64,000 bases of DNA. Source: Rotaria macrura. Lineage: Eukaryota; Rotifera; Eurotatoria; Philodinida; Philodinidae. Shown in pieces: positions 1 to 12,200 of the stretch (position 1 is its first letter; each line of letters starts with the position of its first letter). The notes under the pieces were generated by a model that searched no databases, was not told the origin of the DNA, and saw only the letters and a list, made by a program, of their open reading frames with translations. The stretch spans positions 5,614 through 69,613 of the forward strand of contig OENT01000849.1 of the NCBI GenBank assembly GCA_900239685.1, given 5' to 3'. The position numbers and the translations under genes were made by a program.

Positions 1-642
1 ATAATGCTCATCATATCATTTTTCGTTTCGATCACATGGGTAGCTTTTGCAGCTGGATTCAATTCAAATCCATCGTTTCGAATCACTGAACTATATCCGT
101 ATAAACTGTGTTGGTTTGCTCGTGATGTCATCTATTACTTTCTGATTATTCCTGCTGGTATTTTTCTTGTTCTCAATCTATTTGTATTTCTTCGTGTACT
201 TCAACGTATGATAGACCATATACGAAGTTCTAAATCGCGCCATAAGCCGTATGAACGAATGAAGCGATGTGTAATCATTTTATTATTATCATCTGCAACA
301 CAAGGTATTGGTTGGCTAGTGGGTCCAATTTTAACGTTCGTTAATGAAGATGCTGGAAGTGTTCTTGGATGGGTTTTTATTGCTCTGAACGGATTGGAAG
401 GTCTGTGGGTTATACTTTTATATGCAGTTATTCAATCACAGCATTGGGATGAACAGAAACGTGTAGTAGCCTCAAGAGAATTGACAAAATTGAAAGACTC
501 GATTTCCGCTAAATGCAATGAATCTATTGACAAAGATAGTAGACACGATGATCCCAGAAGTAGACAAACATATGTCAAGTTTCAGAATGATTTAGAAGAC
601 ACGTCACGTTTATTCTCTGACCTTCGTACTGTGAGAACTTAA
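1..642 (+). CDS. Adhesion-GPCR-like receptor, copy A (3' end only)
   Basis: Only the last part of this gene is in the window; the frame is open from base 1 and stops at 640-642. About 213 residues cover roughly TM4 to TM7 of a class B2 (adhesion) seven-helix receptor. Visible features are the extracellular-loop Cys-Trp (LCWFARD), the intracellular YERMKRC segment, the TM6 stretch TQGIGWLVGPI and the TM7 stretch NGLEGLWVILLY, followed by a charged cytoplasmic tail of about 60 residues. The nucleotide sequence of bases 1-480 is almost identical by eye to 13062-13541 of copy B, while the tail after residue ~160 diverges. It is therefore the upstream member of a tandem array, and its ectodomain must lie to the left of the window. 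The receptor class is clear; its ligand is unknown. Nothing looks broken in the part seen. Confidence 0.85.
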   Translation: MMLIISFFVSITWVAFAAGFNSNPSFRITELYPYKLCWFARDVIYYFLIIPAGIFLVLNLFVFLRVLQRMIDHIRSSKSRHKPYERMKRCVIILLLSSATQGIGWLVGPILTFVNEDAGSVLGWVFIALNGLEGLWVILLYAVIQSQHWDEQKRVVASRELTKLKDSISAKCNESIDKDSRHDDPRSRQTYVKFQNDLEDTSRLFSDLRTVRT

Positions 643-729
643 AATGCATGGAGAGGCGAGATACTATCTTAATATATTATTAAAACCAAATATTTTACGG
701 AGAATTATTTTATTTGCTTTTTTTGTTTC

Positions 730-735
730 AATAAA
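730..735 (+). promoter_or_regulatory. Polyadenylation signal of receptor copy A
   Basis: Canonical AATAAA about 90 nt after the stop codon of copy A, in a T-rich stretch. Assigned from position and sequence only. Confidence 0.5.
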
Positions 736-2408
736 ATCGTCTTAGCATCCGATAAATTCGAAGTTCTTCAAGCTGTATCAAATAGAAATGAAAAAAGTGA
801 TTAATCATGATCGTCCATTTCTTTTTTCAAGCATATAGTAACTAGATTATTGTGGGCAACTGAATATCAACAATCTACTATAAAATTATCCGAGTTCTTC
901 AGAGACTTTGTGTTTCGAGCTCGTTTGAGATGGGAAAGATTAGAAAGAGGCATTCCTTTTTATGCTAGCGAATATCATGGAATTAAGTATTTGTGGTCAT
1001 ATTCGGAATCAAAATGTAGAAAATGTTCCTCTCTCTCATGGAAATTCTTTTTAAGTGACTCAAAACAAATAACACGGGAACTTTGTTCTAGTCTTTGTAC
1101 TATTCATAGATTTTTATCAACCCAATCGTCAACACGATAGTCATGCGTCCATGAAATACGACAATTTTTTTCTACATAACTTTAAACTATATATTAAAGC
1201 ATATAAGTGACGAAAAAATAACGATTAATGAAGAGAATGAAGACCAAAACAAAACAGTAAGTGAAATAAACAATATATATCAACTACCACATGAACACCA
1301 ATGCAAGATCGTAACTAGGTAGGTAATCGTAGACATGTTGTTCATATGTATTTATTTGCACATGTCACTGTCAAAAGTGATTACCAGTGTAAATAGGTAC
1401 ATATAAAATCGTCCTTTGGCTAATATTATGTTTATCGAAAGAGATATACTACACGAGTGAACGAACAACGACAAAATTATCAAGAATTGTTTGTCAAATT
1501 TCCCAAGAGTATTGCTATGGGAACTCGGATAGAAAAACGCAGTTATAGACACGACATATTTTGCAAATATTTTCTTGCTTTACATCTAACGCAATCTACT
1601 AAATCTTATTTGAATGTTCTGAAGAAGGAAATTTGATTGTTGTAAATGAAATCTATATCTATAGTAAAATTCAATTAGTGACTCACCTCAAGTTTTAATT
1701 CTTCTTGTAAATAGGAACTACTGCTTTTATAGTCATAGCTAAACAAGTTGTTCTTATCCTTTTGAACAGGTGATTACGTTATTTCGATTTTCAGGACTAT
1801 CAAACTATTGAATTATTTAATTTTGAACCTTTAAAAGATTTAAAAACGAAATCATGAACATTATTTTCATTTTATTGGCAGCAGTATCAATGTACTGAGA
1901 TTTTAAACGAATACATGACTAGAAAGAGTAGATTTAAATTTACTGAGATTAAGTTGCAAAATAAATGATAGATTCTTCAACAGTCGGAATTATTTCATGT
2001 GTCCAATGAAAATGGTACCTCACTGCTTTCGATATCCAAACTTCAACCGATGTACGACTTCTAGATTTGCTTAGACAAATATTTGATTGAAAAACAAGTT
2101 TTTATGAAAGTTTCCCATACTACTGAATGAAGATTAATTTGAATTATGTACTACGGAATTGTACTGCAAAGTGACATTTCAGTTAATGTAATCTTCGATG
2201 TAGAAATAACTGTAGGATTCTAAAAATTCTGAATACATTTGAATGAAACAGCAGCTGCTTTAGAAAATAAATCAAGAGATTACTTCAGATTGTCATCAAT
2301 ACTATGTTTTCAATTCGGCATTTAACTAGTTCAAACTGAGCGTTTTGGATTGTTAGAAGTGAATCAAGCATCCTACGTCGGGCATTAACAAAAATACTCT
2401 TGTTGCCT

Positions 2409-2464
2409 ATCATTTTCCTCATCATCATTTATATTTTAGCAAGTACAACAGAGGAAAATGATAC
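2409..2464. repeat. Perfect 13-bp inverted repeat (hairpin)
   Basis: TATCATTTTCCTC at 2409-2421 is exactly complementary to GAGGAAAATGATA at 2452-2464, with a 30-nt loop. It is non-coding and has no known function. It could be a short foldback remnant or a structured transcript. Confidence 0.6.
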
Positions 2465-4852
2465 AGTTTATGCAATCAATAAAAGAAAAAACTACATAGA
2501 AAAGGCTAAATCTGACTCGTTTGTACAATCATCTTCGTTTTTTATTTCTCACTTGTGATTCTTTAAATTTGTATTAAATATTGTTTGGAACTTCTTTTTC
2601 TCATAATAATTATGGTACTTGATAAAGGTGAAACTTATGATTCTTCTGATCGAATTCATATGTTATTCTAGTTGAATTTGATATTTAGTCACTGATCAAT
2701 AAACTGATTCTTTGATTCGAATTGATTACTCAATATTGCCTCGAATGCAATCAGCTTTGCTCGCTTGAGTGTCAAAAACTAGGATGCCATTCTATTTTTT
2801 ATTTTACTTCTTTAAACATATCTTAGACTGAAATGATGGTAAAATAAATTGAGTATCAAAACTCTATTCATCAGCATGAACTATATTGTTCGTTTTATTT
2901 TCTTTTCTCCCTAAATACTACTATCTGATTATTGCAAGGTATTCAAAAATTTCAGTTTTATAAATGTGACTTATTTAGCTGATATTCGAAAAGTAGGATA
3001 TTTACATTGAGTTAACAAACTATATGCAGAATGTCAGTGGACAACTGATCAATTTTCGATACTAGGTGTGCAACGAATCTGAACGTTCGGTTTGGGTTTT
3101 GATCTTGATTGAAACTATTCTGGAAGATTCGATAAGAATCATCCAGATTCCAGTACAGTTAACATGAACTAATCAGAAGTCTTGTTGATTTTTTTTACAT
3201 CTCTATGGTTTGAATTTCAAAAAAATTCGGATACGAGCTTTTTCCTGGAAGTATTTTGCTCAGTACCCCATCTTTGAATATAAGAAGCTTAAATCGAACT
3301 CGAACTTGAAATGGACTCAATTTGTGCCGGTTCAAACTGCGAACTCGGACACATGTTCTTTTCAAATTCGTTTTCAATGAACATATGTGAATCATAGTTA
3401 TATGCCTTATATCAATTTTGGCTAATCAATGATTTCATTTTATTTCTCGTTGAAACTTAATCATTGTATATAGAATCATAAGTACATTTTGAACAATCGA
3501 AGCATCGAAAGCAATCGAATTTCTTGAATATTAATATCATTCAATAAGGAAGACTATTTTAACTTTGTCTACAACTCTTTGTCATTTCCCGTTAATAATT
3601 ATGCAAGATTTGCAAAACAAAACAAAAAAATGAGAATCTATCCATTCTACGTTTATTATTTGACTTGCAATTTAATGCAGTTGTATTCTATGATCTATGA
3701 ATGTGAATGACAAGATTTGTCAGTGGTAAAGATAGGAATCAAGTTTTTGGTTGGCAATAATACTACTGAAGTGATCTGCTAAGCAATTATATACTCTATC
3801 TTATATTTACAACGTTTTAATTCATTTCTTTATAGCTCATGAATAAGTTTTATGAGGCAAATCGATGAGTAGTCACGTTGTGGGCAAATTTGTAAGACGA
3901 TTCAAAACAAATCACATCATACTGTCAATTTTCATTGTTCCCAATATTTATTGTCGTTCAATTGGACGTTTATGCTGAAATCATTAACCGTTTTATTAGA
4001 AAAACTTAGTTCATGAATTTGACTGTTTTTTCCAATTTCTATAATAACTACAATAAGTTTTTTTTAGCGAAATCGTAATTATGTAACACAATATGATACC
4101 GTTCACATCTTTTTTTAATCGCAGCCTGAACATATGAATATGTTTAGTTTCCATTCTTACTATCTGATATCTATAATACAGAAAATACTCAAGCAGACTA
4201 TTTGATTTACAATAACATGAAGTGTCTATTACATATTGATATTAATGGGCCATTATTTATTGTAATATGTTGTAATAGATGTAGATATATAAACATATTC
4301 TGAGATAATAAAAAAGTCCTAGCGAAAAAAGCTCTAATGAATTCTTTGAGGAAAGCATGAGCAAACTATTAGGATCTCGGCTACTGTCTTATGTAGTATT
4401 GACGATGTATTCTAAATCAGTAAAAAAAGATACTTTTACGGCTTGAAGATAAATACTCATAGTTGTAGCGAGTTTTCATAGAATACTTTCCTCTGCATTA
4501 TATTCGTTCTGAAATAAAATAGTATCTATCGGAATGATTACTCTTCGATAGTTTCATCGAACAACTCTGTATGAAAAAGTTCATTTCCTACGATATCCTT
4601 TATAGAGAAGCATAACAACAATTTTTCAATGTTACAGACAAATATGTAGATAATACAATATTATTTTGGGAAGAAAAAAGGATAATCTTCGTGACGTCTC
4701 GAGTAGGGAAATACTGGCTTGTACGTTAAAAATTGATCCTTTGAAAAATAATACAATCGTAGTCCAGTTTTTTCGGAGAAAATTCCATAGACAACCGGAG
4801 CAATGTAAGACGTCACATTTATGATAGATCCTTCATACGAATATATTGATAT

Positions 4853-5662
4853 TGACAGGGTGGCTTAGAATAAATGGCATACTGTGTATTTCGTAAATAT
4901 CTTGCTTATATTTGTTTGTGGAAGGCTGCGATTAGGATCAAAAGATAGCTCGTTGAATTCTCTACAAGTATGGAAAGAATTTTCATTCCGTACAAAGCAA
5001 AGCAAAAATATAAAAGTAAAAATACTCAACACATACAAGAGAGGCAATATTTCCCTTTAGTTATGCTCATTCTTACGGCATTCATCAATAATCTTCTTGT
5101 TCAGATTGAAGAGAAATTAGCTGTTTCATTCATCGATTTTGAAGCTACTAGAAAAAAGACGCATGCCTACACCAAAACTTCACCTTTGGAGTTCGAATTT
5201 TCTTTGCTTTGCTGGAAAAGGACCACTGTAACGAATTCAGCGGCAAAAATTAAGTCGAAATTCTCTTATTTAATTCAACTGTAGAAAAATATTCGATTTA
5301 AGTGATTGTACATAAGATTTTGAAAAGTCTACCTTTTCGACATTTACGTTAATTTTAAAGAGCTGTGAGCTACATGAAGAAACAGGGCATGCTAAAAAAA
5401 CATCTTCATTACTGTTTTATTCGTTTTCAAAGTTCTTAAAAAACGCTTTTCAAATATTATTGAAAGGATGACTTAGAAAGTTGACCCTTTTGAATGTGTT
5501 GAGTACTTTTGTTTTGTTTTGTACAGAATAATGTTTCATACTGGATTTGCAGAAAATTCAACGGACTATCTCTTTCGATCCTAATCTCAGCTCATTACAA
5601 ACAAAATTGAGCAAGATATTCAAGAAATACAACGTATGCCATTTATTCTGGCTCTCCCGTTA
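4853..5662 (+). mobile_element. Non-autonomous TIR element, family 1, copy 1
   Basis: The two ends are long, imperfect inverted repeats. The outer parts read AGAATAAATGGCATAC at 4868-4883 on the + strand and at about 5634-5649 in reverse complement, and similarity continues inward for about 200 bp (for example the GTTGAATTC and TACAAAGC/TACAAAAC stretches). The outermost bases resemble TAACGGG on the right arm and TGACAGGG on the left. The centre holds no transposase; the open frame 4970-5284 lies across the arm and core and looks accidental. A second copy of the family, in the opposite orientation, is at 51964-52820, and the cores also match. It is therefore a dispersed MITE-like or foldback DNA element. 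A TA target site is possible but not proven, so superfamily is left open. Confidence 0.7.
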
Positions 5663-8600
5663 GGCATTGGAAATATTAATTTCTTGGCGTGCCTAATAAA
5701 TGTTTTCTTCTAACTCAATGTCACAGTATTATTTTTCGTTCAAATATTAGTTACAATGTTTATTTATTTTTCGCATATCATTGACGAGCTTGACCAATAC
5801 TGGTACAATTTTCATTGTCATATAGATGAAACCCTTTGATGTCTCTATCAACGATAGATGTTCTTTCACGAAGTCATCATCATAAATGTTTTTAAAATTT
5901 TATTCGAAACGCGGCAAAGTTAAATAAGAAAAGAAAATGTCTTTACGAAATTTCACAAAATAATAATTCTTTAAGAGAGATCGAGAACGGTCCATTTTGC
6001 TTTAAATGCAGCGAACATGCAGAAAAATACTCAATAATAAAAGTTGTAAAGTGGTAAATAAAATCTCAGAATATAAATTTATTTGAAGATTAAAATACTA
6101 GAATTGCGTAAAGATAGTTCGTTACGGAATGTCATCCTTGTTCTTACCAGCATTGAAATCTGAAAGATTTTATAGCTTGAGATTCTACGATTTTCTGTTT
6201 AACGTGTGTTAATTATAGATTTGAATCAGCGTTTATTCGTACGTCTATTGACAAAGTAATTTGTCTTCGTACTAGTATAAAGTGATGTTTTCATTATGTT
6301 TCATTTTACGACATCGAAAACAAATAATATTTTGTATGCAATCAAGAACATTCGTGAGACATTTTTTATAACATCGCAGTTTGGAACTCGGGAGTCATAA
6401 TTTAGGGTACATAGAATTACATACAGATCGTCGTATGAAGATTTGAACCAGTCAAGTATTCATATCTTTCGTGTTAATTAAAATTTCAATAAAAGTATTC
6501 AATTCACTATTTAATGCGCCAAATACGATTAGATCAAATAGAAAATTTTCTAATCGACGACCGAAAATGTGTGTGGATGTTTCGGATGCTTAAATTTGTG
6601 AAATTAGATTTTCATTGTTTCAATCTAAGAAGAAATTTGGCAAGAATGTCCAAAGAATGATACATGATCTTAATTTTGTAAAACAAAAAAAACTCGATCT
6701 GTTAACACAAAATGAAACGTTCTTAATCGTACGATTGGTCAAACTGTTTTTCCTAATTTTGACGATGGTTTTTTCTACGTAAATGACATTTTTGATTTGT
6801 TGCATCACATAATTTTATTAGTGTTTTTTCAACGAATATTTCTCACAACAGATGTGATCCTTGAGTTCATGTTAAATATACGTGAGAAAAGCAGATTATA
6901 TAGAATGACGAAAATCAATAAGGCGATAATAGAGTATCGAATCATTGAGAACTAATGATACTTATATTCTTAGAACTGTCTATTATCTTCTAGTTTCAAA
7001 CAGACAAAAGAATCTGTAAGTTTTCTTTCACCATTGTTTTCATGGAATTTACGAACTAACAATAAAATATAAAGTAGTAGCATTTATCATTTGGTTTTTA
7101 CGATGAAATAATTCTTTTTATAGTGAATTGAGTATCTGAGTTGTGGTTTTCGTTTCAAAAAAGAAAATATACAGAGAACGAAGTAATTCTGTATGCGACA
7201 ATCAAATATTTATGAAGTCATAGAAAATTATCAGATTTATTGGTTTTTTATAGATATGCTAACATCGAGTTTATTCATATTATGTATTCGTTTTTATCTG
7301 CAGTATGAAATTCATACTTGAAAGGTAGATAAGTAATGTCGGAGAGAAAACGAAAAATGGCCGATGAATTCGAAAACATACTGTCTACATCTAAATGATT
7401 TTATTGTTGAGTTATTTGATTTAGTCTCGTTTTTATTCTGTATCTCAACTGCTAGTGTAAAGTCGTTAAAATATTTCTTTTTTCAACTACAGTAGCAGCA
7501 TTATTCGCTTTGATCGAAACGATTGGTGTCTTGAATTCTCATGTCAACATATATGAAAGTATGTAGCATTAATGTTTGTAATACAAACTAGATCTCAACG
7601 TAGAAACTCTTAGTTTCTATTCTAATAACGACAATATGGGTACTGTATCGATCCCAAGCGTAGTCAAGGAAAAATGAATTATTATTTGAATTGCTATATA
7701 GGTACTGATATTAGTGTTCCGTTTCTTACTCATATTGTCACTTGAAATTCATCATGACAAGGCGACGCAAATATACTTATCACTTAAGGCGTAAACCGAC
7801 TTTCTTTTTATCACATGTCGATCGTTTAATGTTCGACAGTACGTTTTCATGACAATGAAAAATCGATCAAAACACACTGAATTTAATACGATCACCTATT
7901 GTTAGTTTCACATTCAAATTTTCTTTTATTTCATTCCACATGATAGTTTACTTGACAACATTTTCATTTCAGGAGAATCAATATTTTTCAGGTACTTTTA
8001 TCAGTTTCAAAACTAATTATTTAGTTACAACATTGTCAATTTCATTTCCCATATTTCATCATACCAATTGTATCTTCTGCTAATTCTGTTTCTATTTCAG
8101 CATGTACAATCAATTAGCTGTTTTCTACAAATATTATTTTCATCATATCTACTTCTTTACTTGGTCTGTTCAATCTAACTATATTATTCTTCTTATGGCT
8201 TGATGTCTAAAAGAGTCTATGGAAAATTTGATAGTCAAAATATGTTAAGATATGAATTCACAATAAAGTAAAATAAAATTTGTGTAATATAACCACCGAG
8301 CAGCACTGTGAAAGACTTTTTTAAATATACAATGGGCGCACACTAATCTTTTTATTATACATGGTGTATCTCGATTTTGATTCAGACATATAAATTCGTC
8401 GGTAGAATTCATCTGGTTATTATGTACTTATGATCATTTTATGCAAATCATTTAAATATATGATTTCTTTTCGTCCCGTATATCATAGTTAAGTAATCTA
8501 GACAAGAACGTTTTTGAGTCAAATTTTTATACTCAAATATTAAAATCGAGAGAAACATCAGACAAATATTTTTATCGAATAAAATTCTTTCTCTGATATG

Positions 8601-9299
8601 TCATCATGAATCTTGGATGAAGATTGATCAGTAGAGGGGATCAAAAGGAAATGTTTCTTTTTTCTTTCGATAAAGTACGAATTGCACTTCAAAAATATAA
8701 ATGAAAACAACGTTTCTCCTACTGAAGTAGATTTTTTTATGAGATAAGATCTAGAACGAGTGTTGTAGCGTATAGAGTAGAAACGGACACTCACTAACCA
8801 CAAATACATCGTAAACCATGCGAGACAGCATCCAGAGATCATCACAGCTCACCACAGACCCTTATCGATATATACTCAAAAACTGTGTATCGATAAGATA
8901 TCCTTATTATAGAAGAACTGCTTTTTTTTATTAGTTTTCTTCAGGAATAGGTAAACAGTTGTTAGATATTGTTGCACATTTTAAGCCTCGAACGGATTGT
9001 TCTAAAATATTTCTTCAATAAATTCCTTGCAGTTTTCTATTACGTAAGAAAACTAAATCAATATCATGCTTAATTCAACCTACGAAAATTAGACAAGTGA
9101 CACAATACAATGAACGAAATCTTGTTGATGTAAATTCGAAGAGAATAGAAATACTATGAAGTTTTGTTCTCATCAATTATTCATATTTCTGAAATGTAGA
9201 CCAGTTGTTTCTAATTCATGTCATCAGAGATACATGTATATTTTCTAACTAACATAATTCTTCTTACTTGAATAACATATCGATTTTAGATAATCAAAG
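5663..9299. other. Non-coding stretch upstream of receptor copy B
   Basis: No supported gene. AT-rich, with small open frames only (such as 6620-6808 and 8558-8845 on the - strand) that lack recognisable domains or splice partners. The last kilobase presumably contains the promoter of copy B; the only distinct element I see is the paired TATCGATA at 8861-8897. Confidence 0.5.
8861..8897. promoter_or_regulatory. Paired TATCGATA sites in inverted repeat
   Basis: CTTATCGATA (8861-8870) and TATCGATAAG (8888-8897) form a perfect 10-bp inverted repeat with a 17-nt loop. Each arm contains TATCGATA, which is the DRE core bound by DREF-type BED-finger factors in insects. It lies about 400 bp upstream of the start codon of copy B, which suggests but does not show a promoter element. 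TATCGATA is itself palindromic, so chance pairing is easier than for other words. Confidence 0.35.
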
Positions 9300-12200
9300 A
9301 TGGTTATATTTAATACTAGACTTTATTTTATATATTTATTCGTTTTTTATTCGTATTTAACTATTATATCCCCATATAATTACATCGAATTTTTAAATGA
9401 TGATAATCTTGATTTAAATGTACAAAATCAACAACTGCATGAAAAACTTAGTCAAAGTATTGTTAACAGACAAGAAGATGAAATTATAATGGAGATTGGA
9501 TCTGGTTCTGGAGACGATACTACTCGTGAGAATGTTTTGCTATTATAGATCTTTTCACAGATTTAGTTTTCAATTACTTATCGATAGTACAACTCAATTT
9601 TTCAATCATGTCCTAAAAATTTCGTGCGAACTATACGTTCGAATTCAGAGTGTAGCCGTCGACTATTAACTCATCCCTATATGTAAACCCTCATAAGCTC
9701 TGGTGTTTCGTATTTTCTTTTCTACTTTGATAAATAACACACAGATTCAAAAAGAACTGTGACATGATACGAATGTTCTTCATTAACGAAGGAGGTTACA
9801 AGATTGAAATATTGTCTTTTCTTCACTGACTGCCTATCAAATGTTTCCTATGCCCATTTAGTAATACTCATTATCTGTATTTAACGAGGGCTTATCGAAA
9901 TTTAAAACATTAGACGCTATTGACCTTCTGAATAGAGAACACTAGATATTAGTAAAAGAAAACTCATTGAATCTGAGGGAAACATACTAAAACATTCGAC
10001 TATTCAGTTAGATAAGTAGATAAAAGCAGAGAACGGAGTTTCGTTATGAAAGCTTCAAGACTCTTCTAAGCCAATAAAGTCAGAAAAATCTATTAATGTG
10101 TATGCTTTTCTATGACGTTCACTGCATCTCGTCGAGATCAATACCATTATTTTCTGTATTGTTCATGTACCAGTGAAACATAATTGGTTTCCAGGCACAA
10201 CTAGATGCTTAATTCGTTCACTGAAATCGAATGAATCATTCTCTGGATGAATTAAATATACCGTTACTACAACTCGCTTATTTCCATAAGTACTCTTTTT
10301 TCCTTATGAAATCAATTTACTATGAATAATTTCTCATATCAGTAGTTCATTTAGAAGCAACCACCGATCAAAATCTACTGCCTTCCACAATAACGACAGT
10401 CTCCTCTGAGCCAGATTATATTTCTACAACCAATCCAACTCTCGCATCAACAAGTGTTTTCATAATTACCGATAGCACGACAAATACTTTCACAACAGAG
10501 GACTATACGACACAGACGACTTCATTTTACGAAACAACATCTGGTCCTCAAGAAACGAATCAAACAAGCGCAGTGCCCTCTCCACCGTTTACTGATTTTC
10601 AAATAACAGCTTCTAGTATAATGACAATGGCCCCAGTAACTCAGTATTCCACGGATCAGATAACCTCTGCAGTGACCACAGCGGATATGACACCTACTTA
10701 TTCTTCAGCAATTACAACTGCGACCACTTCTACAAGTACTACAACATCTACAACAAGCATAACAACTACCACCTCTACAACAGGCACAACATCTACCACA
10801 TCTACAACACCCGACACATCTACTACAACAACAACAAGCACAACAACTACCACATCTACAACAACCGACACATCTACTACAACAACAACAAACACAACAT
10901 CTACTACATCTACTACACCCGTAACATCTACTACAACAACAACAACAACAAGCACAACATCTACTACATCTACAACACCCGTAACATCTACTACAACAAC
11001 AACAACCATAACCTCTGTAGCAACTACAAGTACTACCACTGTGCCTCTGAATTGTACTGCCTCGACTCAAATACTACTAAACAATAATACTTGTGTTTCA
11101 AAAGATACTGTTCAGGTCTCTTATCAAATTCTTTCGGTTTTGATTTTTCCGAAACTCTTTTTCTCTCCCAGATTGAACTTGTCAATGAATTACGTAATGG
11201 AAGTGCCAATACAAGTGCTGTAGCTAATGCATTGTCACTATACTTCAGAGCGATTGAAAACACGAATCTTGCATCAAATCCTAACTATACTTTATCACCA
11301 AATGAAATTGATACATTGGTTTCAAATCTCACTAATGACACTTTATCTTTCACGACAACAACATCATTCATCATGGTTCAAGAACTCTCTATGGTCTCCA
11401 TTGGACTAGGGTTCGGGGCTGGATTCACGCATAGTATAGGAGGCGCCACTACCACAGCAACAACGGGTCAAGGGAATCCGTTCGACGATTCTGTCACGGC
11501 GGGAGCTATCATTCATGCTGAATCATTGATTAATGCCACATCTCTCAGCTTGTTGATCATCGATAAGCCTGTTACCTACGAACGCATAGTAGGTGATCGA
11601 AATAAAACACTCGCATCATCAGTAATCGTCGCAGCAGTAAAACGGCTCCCTTCATCATCACGTCCGATGAACATTGCACTCTACTTGCAGCCTCTAATCG
11701 AGTATCAGCTAAGTGTACCTGCAGAATACTTTTGTGTTTTTTATGATACATCGACTTCGAGATGGAGCGAAATGGGTTGCACCAAACCTTCCTTCAGTAC
11801 GACTTTTAAACGATACGAATGTACGTGTAATCATCTGTCTACGTTTGCTCTTGTTTCCCAACGTTGTGATACTTCTACTCACATATTACTGAATAACAAT
11901 ACTTGTGTGCTTAAATCCGATGCTCAAGTCAGTCTAGCCAAGATTGATATGTTCTCTTCCCCCATGTTCATTTTGTTGTAGGTAGTTGCAGTAGACACAT
12001 TGCGAAATACGACGAACTCAACTGTCATTGCTGATGCTCTTTCAACATATTTCTCTACGGTCACTAATCCTAGCGGAACATTGAATTCCTCTTATGTTCT
12101 CAGCGCAAGTGAAGTTGAAAACCTATTGAGCGATATCACTAATATCAATACAACAATAAATACGAATGACTCAATCCTTGTAGCACAGCCGATCAGGCAA

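Larger units (their letters stand above)
643..4852. other. Non-coding stretch downstream of copy A
   Basis: AT-rich sequence with only short, low-information open frames, such as 850-1140, which has no ATG start and no recognisable domain. Apart from the 3' UTR of copy A and a hairpin at 2409-2464, I see nothing that supports a gene. The stretch 3060-3400 contains several GATTC/GAATC-rich words and may be old repeat debris, but I could not define its ends. Confidence 0.5.

Noticed and set aside
850..1140. 96-codon open frame after receptor copy A
   Set aside because: No ATG, no recognisable domain and no splice partner with copy A.
4970..5284. 104-aa open frame possibly encoding a transposon protein
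   Set aside because: It spans the inverted arm and core of the TIR element, and the corresponding frame is not kept in the second copy.
10698..11070. Long - strand open frames (Val-rich and Cys-rich) opposite the receptor stalk
   Set aside because: They are mirror images of the low-complexity Thr repeat; no start context, domain or splice signals.
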